Source: Phaeotremella fagi (lineage: Eukaryota; Basidiomycota; Tremellomycetes; Tremellales; Phaeotremellaceae). From it: DNA of 64,000 nt. The notes below the pieces were generated by a model. The model was not told where the DNA came from, did not search any database, and saw only the letters and a list, made by a program, of their open reading frames with translations. Within the stretch, counting starts at the first letter, position 1. Each line of letters starts with the position of its first letter. The position numbers and the translations under genes were made by a program. Positions 11,035-21,970 of this stretch are shown in pieces. The DNA is taken from contig BCHU01000013.1 in the NCBI GenBank assembly GCA_001599715.1, positions 967,977 through 1,031,976 on the forward strand, written 5' to 3'.

Positions 11035-12091
11035 TTGTTTGGATGTTATGGAGGAAAGTAGGATTACAACTTGTTTTCAGAATGAAGGTCGGTCTCAGAG
11101 ATACTGTAAAAGGCGGTAGAAGGCTATTTCGAAAATAATGTAGAAGGCTGTAGACTGTTTCGAAGATGATGTAGAAGACTGTAGAAGGCTGCTTCGAAGA
11201 CAAGGTAAAATACTGTAGAAGGCTGCTTCCAAATCTTTGATCCTGGAGCAATGTACAGTATCATTCACTATTTCCTGCCACTCCACAAAACTTGCTGGGA
11301 ACATCAACTTCATGAGAAGATGAATTGATAGACTGGACTTTTATATAACGCGAAAGTAATCAATAAGAGGAGAAAAAAACAATCATCACGCGGTGATAGC
11401 TCCGACAAAGGAAGTAGACACGGGATATTAAAGACAATCAGATAAGCAATCGGGATAATAGTAATTTCCGATTTGTCTTCGATGGCAGGAACTTACTGCT
11501 AAACCTCCACCGCAAGATGCTGACTTTTGAATTAGGAAATTCCAAGTCCTTGTGCATCAAACGACCCTCGCAACCCTCAAAAGCACTGTTTATCAGTAGA
11601 GTCATCGCTGGTTTGCCTGACAATCAGCGAAACCCTAACTCTACAATGCCCCGATAAATTGCCCGCAGTTTGTATATCTAATCTCGGAATCCAACTCCTG
11701 AAAATTCAATAAAAAAAACGGCCGAAGGCATAAAACCTGGAGTAACTTTTTCGCTTCTTCCATCTAATCACTCCACATCCCCAAGGGTCAAACGTAATAA
11801 CGGGAATAGTTTAACGCAATTAGTATACGTAGTCGGAGAAAAATGTCGAAAAAGAGAACGTGCCTGCTCGCAGGACCAATCCGACAGATGACTGATGTCG
11901 GAGGTTATTCACCACAGCTATTAATAGGATGGCAGCTTAAATGGGGTTCTTGATAGTAATGATACACTTACAGGAATGTATGTATTCCATGCACGTTGCC
12001 ATTCTTTCGCACGTTGTCATTCCTATCCCCCTTCTATATAAGTAAGAATGGTTTGGATAGCACTCATGACACTGTTGGACCTACGAGAACG
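11035..12091. other. Intergenic between small gene A2 and the acid phosphatase
   Basis: Both neighbours start here (divergent), so both promoters lie in it. The left part (11099-11232) is an imperfect tandem repeat. Bases 11700-12000 are A/T-rich with no gene found. A ctatataag stretch (12034-12042) about 55 bp before the phosphatase ATG could be its TATA element. Confidence 0.45.
11099..11232. repeat. Imperfect short tandem repeat, about four units
   Basis: Variants of tgtagaaggctg(c)tttcgaagat recur about four times on the plus strand with spacing of roughly 25-40 bp (tagaaggctatttcgaaa, tagaaggctgtagactgtttcgaag, tagaaggctgcttcgaag, tagaaggctgcttccaaa). It lies just upstream of small gene A2 and could be in its promoter or 5' UTR. 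Confidence 0.65.
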
Positions 12092-13793
12092 ATGCTCGCT
12101 ACCTCTATACTTGTTTCGCTTTTGACGGCAACCACTTCGTTGGGTTTAGCCACGCCAAGAGACGTCGAAAAGCGGGACGTTCAACTCTTAAAGGATATCA
12201 ATGTTATCAAAAATTACTGGGGTCAATATAAGCCTTACAACGCTACTCCCAGCTCTTACTTTGGTGTTCCCAACACTGGTCTTCCATATGGATGCGGTTT
12301 CGAGCAAGTCCACGTACTCCACAGACACGGGGCTCGTTATCCCACTGGTACCGCTGAGGATGCCGATAACGATGAATTGTTTGCTGCCAAAGTTCAAGCC
12401 ATCCAAGCTACAGAAGGCAAAGCCGCTTTCTTTGGATCTTTACAGGTAGGTTGTCTCGTGGTCAACGCTGACCGCAGTTCCTCAACACCTGGAGATATCT
12501 TTTAGGTACCAGTGTACTTGTGCCAACTGGAGCTGCTCAAGATTATACCTCTGGAACGTAAGTTGAACAACGTACATACATAAGACTGACTTACTCTAGT
12601 GAATTCTGGAACACTCGAGGACGTCTCCTCTACAACGCAACAGTAGCTCAACCCTATTACAACGCGACGTTTGTCAACGGAACTACTCGTCCTAAACCTC
12701 TTCTCCGAACAACCAGTCAAGAAAGAATTCTTGATTCCGCTCTAGCTTGGGCAGGAGGTTTCTTCGGTCCAGAAAATGCCACCTCGAAATACGATCTTCT
12801 TGTTATTCCAGAAGGTGGAACTGAAAACAACACTTTAGCCTCTTACGACAGCTGTATCAACGATAACGTTGATGCTATAGGTTACTCAGGGGATGCCGCA
12901 GTCTTCACTTATCTCGAGAAAACCAACTTCTTGAACGGTGCCACCAACAGACTTAATCAATACCTCGTAGACGGTGCTTATTCCTTCACTCAGAACGATA
13001 CTTATGCCATGATGAATCTGTGTCCTTTCGAATACGCCGCTTACGGTTCCAGTGAATTCTGTGGTCTGTTCACCGAATCTGAATGGGAGGGATTCGAGTA
13101 CACTCTCGTTCTTGAATACTATTACGATTACGGTATGTTAAAGTTCAGACTGGTTAGCTGACGTTTTTAGCTTTCGGTAACGCTATTGGAAGAGCTCAAG
13201 GTTTAGGATATCTACAAGAACTGATCGCTAGACTTCAACAACAATACATCACCGTATCAAATTCGTCCGTCAACGCAACCCTCGACAACAATCCAACAAC
13301 CTTCCCATTGGGGCAACGATTCTACATGGACATGAGCCACGACGATATCATCATCAGTGTCGTCGTTGCTCAGTCGGTCGACTACTTCAAGGATCCACTT
13401 CCAGTCGACGCTTATCCTCCACCTGCAAACAGAGCTTTCCGTTTATCATACCTGACTCCATTCGGTTCTCGTTTCTACACAGATGTCATTGGTTGTGCAG
13501 CATCAAGTCCATCGGAAGTCCAGACAGAATACACTCAATATTACCCCGAGTCCAACGGATACGACAAGAACAATGCACCATACAAGTTCATCAGACAAGT
13601 TTGGAACGGTGCCATCGTCCCTCTGGCAACTATCGAAGGTGGACAATGTGGGGGAAGAACAGATGGGCTTTGCAGTCTTGACAACTTTATTGCATCTCAA
13701 AAGGATGCTGAAGCAAAGGCCAATTACCAATACGGTTGCTTTGCAACTTACACTGACTATTCCGGTAATGGGGATGGTGCGGTATTCGCATAG
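12092..13793 (+). CDS. Secreted histidine acid phosphatase (phytase/acid phosphatase family)
   Basis: Four exons (12092-12445, 12478-12557, 12600-13132, 13171-13793) give 529 residues. Start at 12092 is chosen because it places a classical signal peptide first (MLATSILVSLLTATTSLGLA), followed by a dibasic VEKR that may be a Kex2 site. The catalytic RHGARYPT motif is at residues 78-85 and the C-terminal proton-donor motif is MSHDD, both hallmarks of branch-2 histidine phosphatases. FLNTWRYLLG, ERILDSALAWAGGFFG and many N-x-S/T sequons agree with a glycosylated extracellular enzyme that frees phosphate from phosphomonoesters or phytate. The first intron would be only 32 nt (12446-12477), with branch site GCTGAC five bases before its AG; splicing it keeps the family sequence in frame. 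Confidence 0.93.
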
Positions 13794-14310
13794 GAAGTTG
13801 GGCTTGAAAAGATCAATTGAAAAATGATAGGTATAAAATATTAGTGATCGTTATAATTGGATGAATCAGATAAATCTAGTCAAAACTGTCGTTTAAAGGC
13901 AAAACATGTTTAGTGGCAAAACATGTTTAGTGGCAAAACATGTTTAGTGGCATACTGTACATTAGCCTCTCAGCTCCGTTGGAGCGTTTAACCAATTAAT
14001 TACTCTGCTGTGGCTCTGATGGAGAAACCCTTACCCAACTGGAAATGCCTTCCAGCATGTCCATGTTGTGACCTACCAAAGGAACCAATCGTATTCCCAG
14101 GCTAGGTTCTGCTCCACTTGGATAAAAGTATTGGGTACTGTATACTCATACCGTTGGTAAGAGATTCGCAGAGCAACTGCCCCATACTTGAAAATTAGGG
14201 ATAGAGCATACTGTAGATGATTCAAATATTACATTTCATTTCGCGCAATGTACAATTCCGAAGTCTCCCCCATGCCATTTTCTTTTCGAATTTGAATCCC
14301 AACCTACTCT
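13794..14310. other. Convergent intergenic region with tandem repeat
   Basis: 3' ends of the phosphatase and of small gene B1 meet here. It contains a perfect triple 17-bp repeat and several TACTGTA heptamers (about 13964, 14138, 14209). No coding signal. Confidence 0.5.
13898..13948. repeat. Perfect 17-bp tandem repeat, three copies
   Basis: ggcaaaacatgtttagt occurs three times in a row without mismatch, and a partial fourth copy (ggca) follows. Each unit contains the palindrome AAACATGTTT. Confidence 0.9.
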
Positions 14311-14742
14311 TCAATTATCTACCATGACATATTCTAACTCTTCATCAGGGGATTCTAACCTTTTAGCCTTACTGAAAAATAAAGAATCAAAGGTCAGCCA
14401 TAACCTGTAGGGATTTCACGCTTGAACTCACTCTAAATTGAGAATGATAGTTTCAATCTCATTCAAAATGACGATAACGTTTAAGACACAGAAGGTGCTA
14501 TCGTCCCTCTTGAACCCCAGTTGTTTTCCCAACTCTAAACAAGCTCTATCCAAGGAATCAGCATCATTAATATCAACTTTTGCCAGAATGTCTTCAGTAA
14601 CAGTTGTTCTCTTCGAACGGCTCCCTTCTGTTTCAGAGAATTGTCTTAACATGCTACTAAAAGCTTGATCGACGGTTTGGTTGGTATAATAGAAGAAGTC
14701 TGAAATGTCGGGTAAGCGAGTGTTACGGGTGAAGTTACTCAT
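14311..14742 (-). CDS. Small orphan protein, family B (B1)
   Basis: ATG 14742; first exon reads MSNFTRNTRLPDISDFFYYT and ends VLNVIVILNEIETIILNL, then a phase-2 intron (GTGAGT...TTTCAG, about 14380-14435) leads to a short exon DKAKRLESPDEELEYVMVDN ending at 14311. About 125 residues, mostly helical and acidic, no signal peptide. The opening (LPDISDFF) and the last helix of exon 1 (VIVILxEIE) are shared with B2 and B3. Function unknown. Confidence 0.6.
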
Positions 14743-15063
14743 TTTGATAGTTGATGACTAAGCTATTTTATATTGGAGTTGATTAGAGAGTTCAAAATCT
14801 GGGCATCAGTCAGAAAAAAGAGCAATGTTTCTGGGAGTTTATGCAGTTGACTTCCTTTTCCGTACTTCTCAGAAGGCATAGATTGTGCTGTGAAATACAA
14901 AAGAGTGTCCAAGTAAGAGCGGGATTCCCAGTGCACTGTTCTGTTGCCATTGAATGTTCAACGAGGGACTGAATTTACGAATGAAATACATATTCAGAAA
15001 CTCGAAGAACAAGATACTATGAACAGGTGATAATGTATTCCAAATTTCTTTCTCCACACCTCA

Positions 15064-15504
15064 TCATATCGTCGACTGCTGTTTGAAAATATCTGGAGTG
15101 CTGCTAGTGCCCAACAAAATACCTTCCAATTCGGTGATTCTGGATATCATTGAGTTCAATGTACCTTAGGAAGCAATCACAAATTTGACTTACCTAGAGG
15201 CTCGGATTATGTTTTCGACTTCTTTGAGGATAACAATTGTATGCATGATAATAGCAACATAATCGTAAGAATCACCAACTTCATCGATTAAATGCAGAAG
15301 ATTTGCACTTGATTCTCTGAGGGATTCGATGTCGGATACGTCGACAGTCTTAAGGGTATTCTTAAAGTAGTTCTTTCTTGCAGTTGTGGTGGAAAGCTGA
15401 GAAAACTTGTATGTTTGAAGCTGCAAGATTTCTTCCAAGGTTTCGTTTCTGGTGAAAAAATCTGAGATATCTGACATGCGGTCTTGACGGGTGATTGTGC
15501 TCAT
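15064..15504 (-). CDS. Small orphan protein, family B (B2)
   Basis: The ATG at 15504 is chosen because it aligns MSTITRQDRMSDISDFF with the starts of B1 and B3; the frame is open further upstream but without ATG support. Exon 1 ends MHTIVILKEVENIIRASR at a phase-2 GTAAGT donor near 15193. Exon 2 reads ITELEGILLGTSSTPDIFKQ and stops at 15064. About 130 residues of helical sequence; no domain recognised. Confidence 0.6.
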
Positions 15505-15865
15505 ACTGCTTGCTGAGTGTAGTATTCGAAAGTGAAAGTAGTTCTTCAAAGATACTTAATTTTTGGAGAGGTGGCAAAAACCGATATTATATTGATACAG
15601 TGATAATCCATGTTCATATCCCGCTCACTAAGAAGACACTTGATACTGTATTGAACAATTCAACAGACCTTCGGACAAGTCATAAGAAGCCTGCAGTATA
15701 TATGTAAAGAGTACCTCACTTATACTAGGGTGATCGATTTCCTATTCATTTACTGCAAAGACGGCTAATAGGCACAATACGTAGTCATGCACTACTTCAA
15801 TCCCATTCATAATATATCGTACATAAACATCATAAAACGACCTATGATAAACCAAGGAGTGTATC

Positions 15866-16338
15866 TTATTCCTCGAGAGCACCTTCGTCGTTTCTGCTTG
15901 AGCTTCCACCCTCGGATTCGTTGGCGTAGTCGGAGTTCGGAGTCGGCGTACCCTGTGGTATTCTAGAATAACGTGTTCAGAATTGGATCTTTGGCATAAA
16001 TATAAAGAATAAACTCACTGAGAGTCGAGAATGCTAGTCTCAACTTCTTTGAGACAAATGATTGTGCCTGCAGCTACGATTCGAGCATCTGCTACGATTC
16101 GGCCTTTTGAAACGAGATCTTCTGCTAGAACAAACAACTCTCTACACCCCAAACGGATGGTATTTGAATCTGAAAGGTCGATGCTGTCGACGATGGTACA
16201 AAATTTTGTAGTAATAGTGGTATCGTTGCAGAAACTGGCAAATCTTTCTTTGTTTCCTTCTAACATCTTTGAGATAGTGAGATCTCCGTAGACCTTTGAG
16301 ATATCTGACATTTTTGTATCCCAGGTGATAGTAGACAT
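15866..16338 (-). CDS. Small orphan protein, family B (B3)
   Basis: Start ATG 16338 gives MSTITWDTKMSDISKVYGD, collinear with B2. Exon 1 ends IVAAGTIICLKEVETSILDS and is spliced in phase 2 to exon 2, IPQGTPTPNSDYANESEGGS ... DEGALEE, ending at 15866. The frame stays open upstream to about 16650 and would add two hydrophobic, membrane-like segments, but the upstream end has no ATG. Internal ATGs within that extension (for example before FLSVILSISFIGICL) would give a partial version, so a membrane-anchored isoform cannot be excluded. Confidence 0.55.
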
Positions 16339-16870
16339 TGTTTCTGATTGATTATCGTAGAGAAAAAAGTTGAGGGTGAAGAAGAGAAAAGAAAGAAGGG
16401 AAATAACGACAAGCATAGTCTCATATATTTTACTCCATGGAAGGCAAATATCCTCCTTATCAACCAAACAAATGCCGATAAAAGAAATTGAAAGGATCAC
16501 AGAAAGGAACATTGAGCATTCCAATATTTGCCCGAAGATCTTTTGTCTTCCCTGTGGATAGTATTTTAACAGATAGCAACAGTATTCAGAAGTCGTTTCT
16601 TTGCGACGTAGATTGTTGCCACTTCCAGAATGGTTCGAGCGTTTTGCCACTCAGGAAATGAGAATGGGATTCACGTCACAACGCGAATAGAAGAAAGACA
16701 AGAATAACAATATACATTATATGGGAATTATCATTCAAAGTCACAAAATCAATCATCCTACAGCATCAGTAAGACGATCATCTGGACTATCGGACTATCA
16801 CATACCGTCAAATCAGATTGCGTAGAGGAATTGGGATAGAGCGAAAACAACCGTCTCTCCAAACGGTCGC
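16339..16870. other. Intergenic between small gene B3 and BUD6
   Basis: Divergent promoters of B3 and BUD6. The minus strand has a 300-nt open frame upstream of B3 encoding two hydrophobic stretches (discussed under B3). Otherwise nothing is seen. Confidence 0.4.
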
Positions 16871-19800
16871 ATGACCTATCCACCCATCATGTCAAGATCA
16901 ATCTCCTCAACAGCAGGTCCAAGTAGTTACCCCTCGAATCCGAATCTACAAAGTCGTTCCAACAGTTCAGGAGAACTTCAACCTAGTTTACTCAAGAGGG
17001 AATCGATAACTCAGCAAAGAAAAGTTTCTGCTTCAAGGGGTGGTGTAAGTCTTTTCTATCTGTCGTCGAGAGTGTGTAGAGTATTAATGCTGTTCCTGTT
17101 TTTAGCCTAACGCATTGGATTCTTGTATTACTAGGTTGTTGGTCACTACGAAACAACTTTTACAGGGTTTAGAGCAATGGTCGCAGCAGAAGATGACCGA
17201 GGATGACGTGAGTTAGATATAAGACGTTTGAACTGATTCTGTTAGGTTAGTGATATATATGTGAGACTTGGTAATGGTTTCGAAATGTGTGTGCAAGGGT
17301 TCCAGAAGGTTGGAATATCGACACAGTGAGTGGTAGAAACAATTGTCGATTCGTATCCAACCGTCACCTTTAGTGAGCTCGACTCTGTACCTTCAGATCT
17401 ACGAATCTGTTTAGAAAAGACGCTTTCCGAAGAACCAACCAAAGAAACACTAGAAATGTATATCCCAGAGATTCGTAACATCATCTACAATCTTCTTCAA
17501 GGTCTCAAAACCAAACAAGCAACTTATAAAAGAATGATCACGGAGAAACAAGAAGCCAATTCCGATATCTACACTTCGATACCGCAGCAGAAATCTAGAC
17601 GACCTAGTGAACAAATACCGGAACATCTTCCAATCCACTCAAATACTTCTGAAGGCTCTTCGAGTCCTGCATCGTTGTCTGGTGGATTACCGGTTGGCGG
17701 GGTACCTGGACCACAACGTGAAGCTCGACGTCCGTCTGCTGCGCTGGCTGAACGAACGGCTCAGAAATCTGGATTACCTAGTCGACCCGCACCACCTGAC
17801 GCATTTCGACCACCACGAATGCGGGCAAACGAAACGATACCTCCAAACATGCAGCCTGAAACGGATCATTTAGTTCGTCATCAATTAGTCGATAACCCAG
17901 TCCCAACAAGTAATGGTCCAACACCACCACCTAAACCGGCTCCACCGCATCCTGATAGATTCAGTAAAGATAGTTTCGGTAATCCAAGACCTACATCGAG
18001 ATTCTCGGCTGATTCAGATATAACCAACGGTTCACCGATTCGGTCACCCACCTCTGAAAGTCCTGCAAAGGTTGCCAGTCCGTTGGAAGTTCCAGTTGCA
18101 TTGCCTGTTGACTCGAATTCTCTACCAACATTACCAGTTTTGAATTTACCAACAGCGATGGACTTTGATGATTCGATTGATTTGTCTAGATCTGCAAGAG
18201 ATGATCAACCTCTACCACAAATCACACCTGGAACTCATAAAACACTTGCTGCTTTACAACATACTTCAGCTTTAGAACGTAGAGCTTCGAAACGATATTC
18301 TTCTTATAATCTCCAATCAATGTTACCAGGTTCACCAGGTAAAGACAATTCGACATCGAGTCCTCAGAGACCAATTAGACGTGGTGAACGTCCTCCACCT
18401 TTACCATCTCTACCTGAAGGTTTGTTGGAACCATCAAGATTGAATACCCCCGAAACATCTGCTTCAACCTCTACCGAACATGTCTCAGCTTTACTTGGAC
18501 CACCGAAAATCATGACCAACGGCGAAAACGTGAAACCGGAGATATCGAGAGAAATGTCAATCTCACCTGAACCAGATGATATTTCTTTGGAAGCTACACC
18601 ACGTCCATCAGATCGACGACCTTCAGTATCGAAAGATAGTATCAAAGTGTTTTTAGGTATCGGGAATTCAGTCAAGAAGGCTGTGATTCGTTTACCAGTC
18701 ACGTCGTCGGCTCTACAACTTTTGTTCATGGAACGATTCGAATATGATCCTGGGATGGAGAATTTCCCTGATGTTTATTTGAAAGATCCGAAAACTGGTG
18801 TAGGCTTTGAATTGGAGGATATGGGTGATTTGACGGATGGTTGTGTTTTGATTTTGAACATTGAACGTGGGTGATTTGGAAGTTCGTTTGACTAACGTTA
18901 TAGCTCTTGACCAAATTAAACAACATTTCGATACGACTTTTGCATCTCTTGCTCAAGATCTTAAAGAAATGAAATCAGCTTTGGACCATTCTCGTCGTAT
19001 TGCCAATATGCCTTCCGCGAATTTGTTATCAGTCTCAGCATCGTCTCGACCTGTGTTTGATCGAGCACCAGAGGTACCTCTACCAGCTTCACGTACACCT
19101 TCACCAAGGATGACACAGACGGTACCAAACTCTTTACCCACGACAATCAACATGAACGAGTTGCAAGCGCAACAAGATGAAATCAACCATCTACGACGTG
19201 ATCTAGCTATCATGAGACAGGTTCATGTCGATTTCTTAGCCGACACCAAAATGGTATTCACCACACTCCGGGAACAAAATCAATCAATGAGAGAAGTGGT
19301 AAAAACCAAAATGGGTGGTTCCAGAGGATTACTGGATAATTCGAAATCTAAACTCGACACCCAATGTCAGGATACCATTCAATCAGTCGAAGAAATCTCA
19401 GACACGATCGATCAAGCTCGTGAAGACGCTTATAAACGATTCGTTACGCCATCGAAAAAACAGATGAAACAGATCAACGAAGATTTGGATAAAGCTAATA
19501 GATTAGTTGAAGATTTTGCGAAAAACGTCACGTTGGCTGATCCGACCTGGCGAGCTACTTGGGCCTCTGAATTATCTAGAGTGATGGAGGAACAACGATT
19601 ACTAGCTTATCAGAACAAACTTGCGGTAGATTTGAAAAACGATATCAAAGACGCTACGGAGATGTTGAAGAACGTTCAGGATTTCGTTAATCAACGTCAA
19701 GTCAGTCAAGGAACTGGTGAAGAAGAAGGAACAGGGGGAACAGGGTTCAACGGTCTAAAATTAAAATCGTTCATTCCGAATTCCCCTAAATCAGACGAAT

Positions 19801-20240
19801 CAGGAGCGACGATTCCTAATCTCTTGATGGAGATTCGAACCAAGGAGACTGATCATCTGAGTCGATTGAAGGCTATTGAATTACAGCAGAAGAATCGGGA
19901 GAAGGAATTGGCAACTAGGGGGAAAGGGGAGAATGAGTTTAGTGATGAATTGAGTGGGTTCGTTAGTGGGAAGAAATTACGGAAGATTGGGGGTACGAGT
20001 GAAGTTGATAGAGCTAGAGAGAGGAAGAGGGAGATTGTGATTAAGAGGATGTTGAGTGAGGGCGAGGGGGTTGGTCCGAGGACAGGGACAGGGTCTGGGA
20101 CCGGGGTGAAAGTTGAGAGGGAATCGACTCCTGTGGCTGGTAACGAGATTAGTCCACAGAGAACTGGGGAGGTTAAGGTTGAGAGGGAATCTCCCAAATC
20201 CATCAAGGAGGAGTTTGTTGAGGGATTTGCGGGTGGATGA
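16871..20240 (+). CDS. BUD6: Bud6/Aip3, actin- and formin-interacting polarity factor
   Basis: Five exons (16871-17044, 17106-17207, 17246-17325, 17374-18866, 18904-20240) give 1061 residues. N-terminal AIP3 blocks: CITRLLVTTKQLLQGLEQWS, VSDIYVRLGNGFEMCVQGF, ELDSVPSDLRICLEKTLSEE and YIPEIRNIIYNLLQGLKTKQ. A Pro/Ser-rich disordered linker covers about residues 200-490. The core follows: RLPVTSSALQLLFMERFEY, FPDVYLKDPKTGVGFELEDM, DLTDGCVLILNIE, then long coiled coils. In yeast Bud6 is a polarisome component that binds G-actin and stimulates the formin Bni1. The fourth intron is only 37 nt with a GTGGGT donor. The gene appears complete. Confidence 0.92.
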
Positions 20241-20577
20241 TATGCTTCTAACGACGTTTTTGTTGGTAACGTTTTTGATGAATGGTTTTTGTTCCTCGCT
20301 TAAACTCTCAGGTGATGCCTGTAATGCAACTTAGTAAAGTAATCTTAGATTGGATTTCAATTGGATGGTCATCATCGGATATGGGAATTCATCTAAGAGC
20401 AATATACACACGAAACGGTTTGTTGATACAAGTAATTAAGATGTCATAGTAACACGAAAAATATACAAAGATATGAGAAATCAAATTCATGATTAAATTA
20501 ATGAACAGGAATGAAACGTGAATTAATCAAAAAAAAATCAGAAACAAAATCAACCTCTCCCACTCCCACCATACACC
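20241..20577. other. Convergent 3' region between BUD6 and the alpha/beta hydrolase
   Basis: Contains the 3' UTRs of both genes, A/T-rich around 20390-20530; nothing else is seen. Confidence 0.4.
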
Positions 20578-21390
20578 CTATAACCCATCAACGATCTCAT
20601 AAACGCAATCCGGAAACTCGACATGTGGATAATGACCAGCCCCTTCAACCATCTTAACATCCGCGTTCAAAACCATAGCCAAATAATCAGCTTCAACTTG
20701 TGGATCACTGAAATCCGGATCCTTAGTTCCCATCAAAACATGTACCCGAACCTTGCCCCCAACCACGACTGGGATCTCCTTTTCACAAACCGATTTCGAA
20801 GAAGCCATCAATTTTTGTAAAGCTTCCAAATGACCTGGTTGACGGAGTTGGTTGACTACTTTAGCAGAGTAGACGGCGTGGTCGGAAGGTTTGTTTGTTT
20901 TGTAGAGTGAATTATAGAATGTTGACCAGAATGTGATCCCCCATGGACGCCAGAGGAGGAAACTGACTATTCCCATGAGGAATTTTGAGGTGTTGGGTGG
21001 ATCACGAACGAATGGACCAGTTAAAATTAAATTGGTGATTCGATTTTCGTTGATGAGTTTAGAAGCTGCGTAAACTGATGAACCAGCTGCCATACTGTTC
21101 CCCATCAACACGACATTATGTAAATCGAGTTGACGAATGAATTCGACGACGTCGCCACCGACATCTTCTGGTGTGTAGGTTGGGAAGGTTGCTGAGGAAT
21201 CACCGTGACCGCGAAGATCTAGAGTGTAGACTGTGTAGGATTTTGTTAGGTTGGGGATGAGGTGTCGGATGGATTGACGGAGGTCTCCCATTCCTGGTAT
21301 TGAGATTAGGGTGCCTTTTGGGGTGGGGGAGAGGGAGGGGTGATGGTCGTAAGCGATTTTACCTTGGGGGAGGGTTAGGTATTGGGTCAT
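20578..21390 (-). CDS. Alpha/beta-hydrolase fold protein
   Basis: Single exon, 270 residues, ATG 21390. Canonical order of the fold: oxyanion-hole region SIPGMGDLRQS, DLRGHGDSS, nucleophile elbow MGNSMAAGS (Ser99), acid candidate in LMGTKDPDFSD (about residue 226), and catalytic His in EGAGHYPHVEFPD (about residue 253). No signal peptide, so probably cytosolic. The substrate cannot be deduced; the layout resembles 'alpha/beta hydrolase family 1' esterases/epoxide-hydrolase-like proteins. It is one of few intronless genes here. Confidence 0.88.
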   Translation of the reverse strand: MTQYLTLPQGKIAYDHHPSLSPTPKGTLISIPGMGDLRQSIRHLIPNLTKSYTVYTLDLRGHGDSSATFPTYTPEDVGGDVVEFIRQLDLHNVVLMGNSMAAGSSVYAASKLINENRITNLILTGPFVRDPPNTSKFLMGIVSFLLWRPWGITFWSTFYNSLYKTNKPSDHAVYSAKVVNQLRQPGHLEALQKLMASSKSVCEKEIPVVVGGKVRVHVLMGTKDPDFSDPQVEADYLAMVLNADVKMVEGAGHYPHVEFPDCVYEIVDGL

Positions 21391-21970
21391 CTTTGGTGGT
21401 GTTGTTTGGTGGTGTTTGAGTTGTTGTGGTCGTTGATGGGAATGAATTCAAAGTGATCACAATGAGAAGCTATTTATACGTTAACCTGCTTACCGCGGGT
21501 ATGTAACCAACACGTGGGTTAGTCACCTCCACCCATGGCCACCACCGAATAACTGCATCGCGCTTGACCGTCCATGCCCGAATAGCGTCTCTACTCTGAC
21601 GGACATGGGTAAACTGCAGCGACGAATGGTGACAACGGACTACTACCATAATGAGTGCCGTACGGAGAGATGTACACGGTCAAAAACCACACTTGACACC
21701 GATTTCACTAGCCATTTCATTCATTTCGACACGAGGCCTAAGCTTTATATATATACAACTAATAAAAACAAGAAATGACAGTTATCAATGATAGTGGTGG
21801 GTCCGGGTCTTGGTCGTGGAGACGGTTTTGTTGAGTATGAATTGGTGTTGGCATAGGATCAGGATCAGATTGATGGAGGAAAGAAGTTGTGAGATGATAT
21901 TTGAGTTCTGTGTTGGTGTTTAATGTTTTGGAGTTTAACCTCCCCTGCCCTCGCCTACGGCTCGCCCACC
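21391..21970. other. Intergenic upstream of the hydrolase and downstream of the R3HCC1L-like gene
   Basis: Promoter of the hydrolase (minus strand) and 3' flank of the next gene. A tatatatac run at 21748-21756 is present, and no coding segment was found. Confidence 0.35.

Larger units (their letters stand above)
9764..11040. repeat. Tandem segmental duplication, unit about 730 bp, two diverged copies
   Basis: Copy one (about 9764-10494) and copy two (from about 10495) share the boundary sequence attcacgttgatgcattgct, a downstream block (tccctatcc ... ccatatagctatactactca), and a complete small two-exon gene in the same orientation with the same intron position. The coding copies are only moderately similar in protein, so the duplication is not recent. 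Confidence 0.7.

Noticed and set aside
15505..15549. Longer N-terminus for small gene B2
   Set aside because: The upstream end starts with TTG, not ATG, and adds sequence absent from B1 and B3.
16339..16650. N-terminal extension of small gene B3 with two membrane segments
   Set aside because: The open frame begins without an ATG at 16650, and alignment to B1 and B2 supports the start at 16338. Kept only as a possible alternative in the B3 entry.
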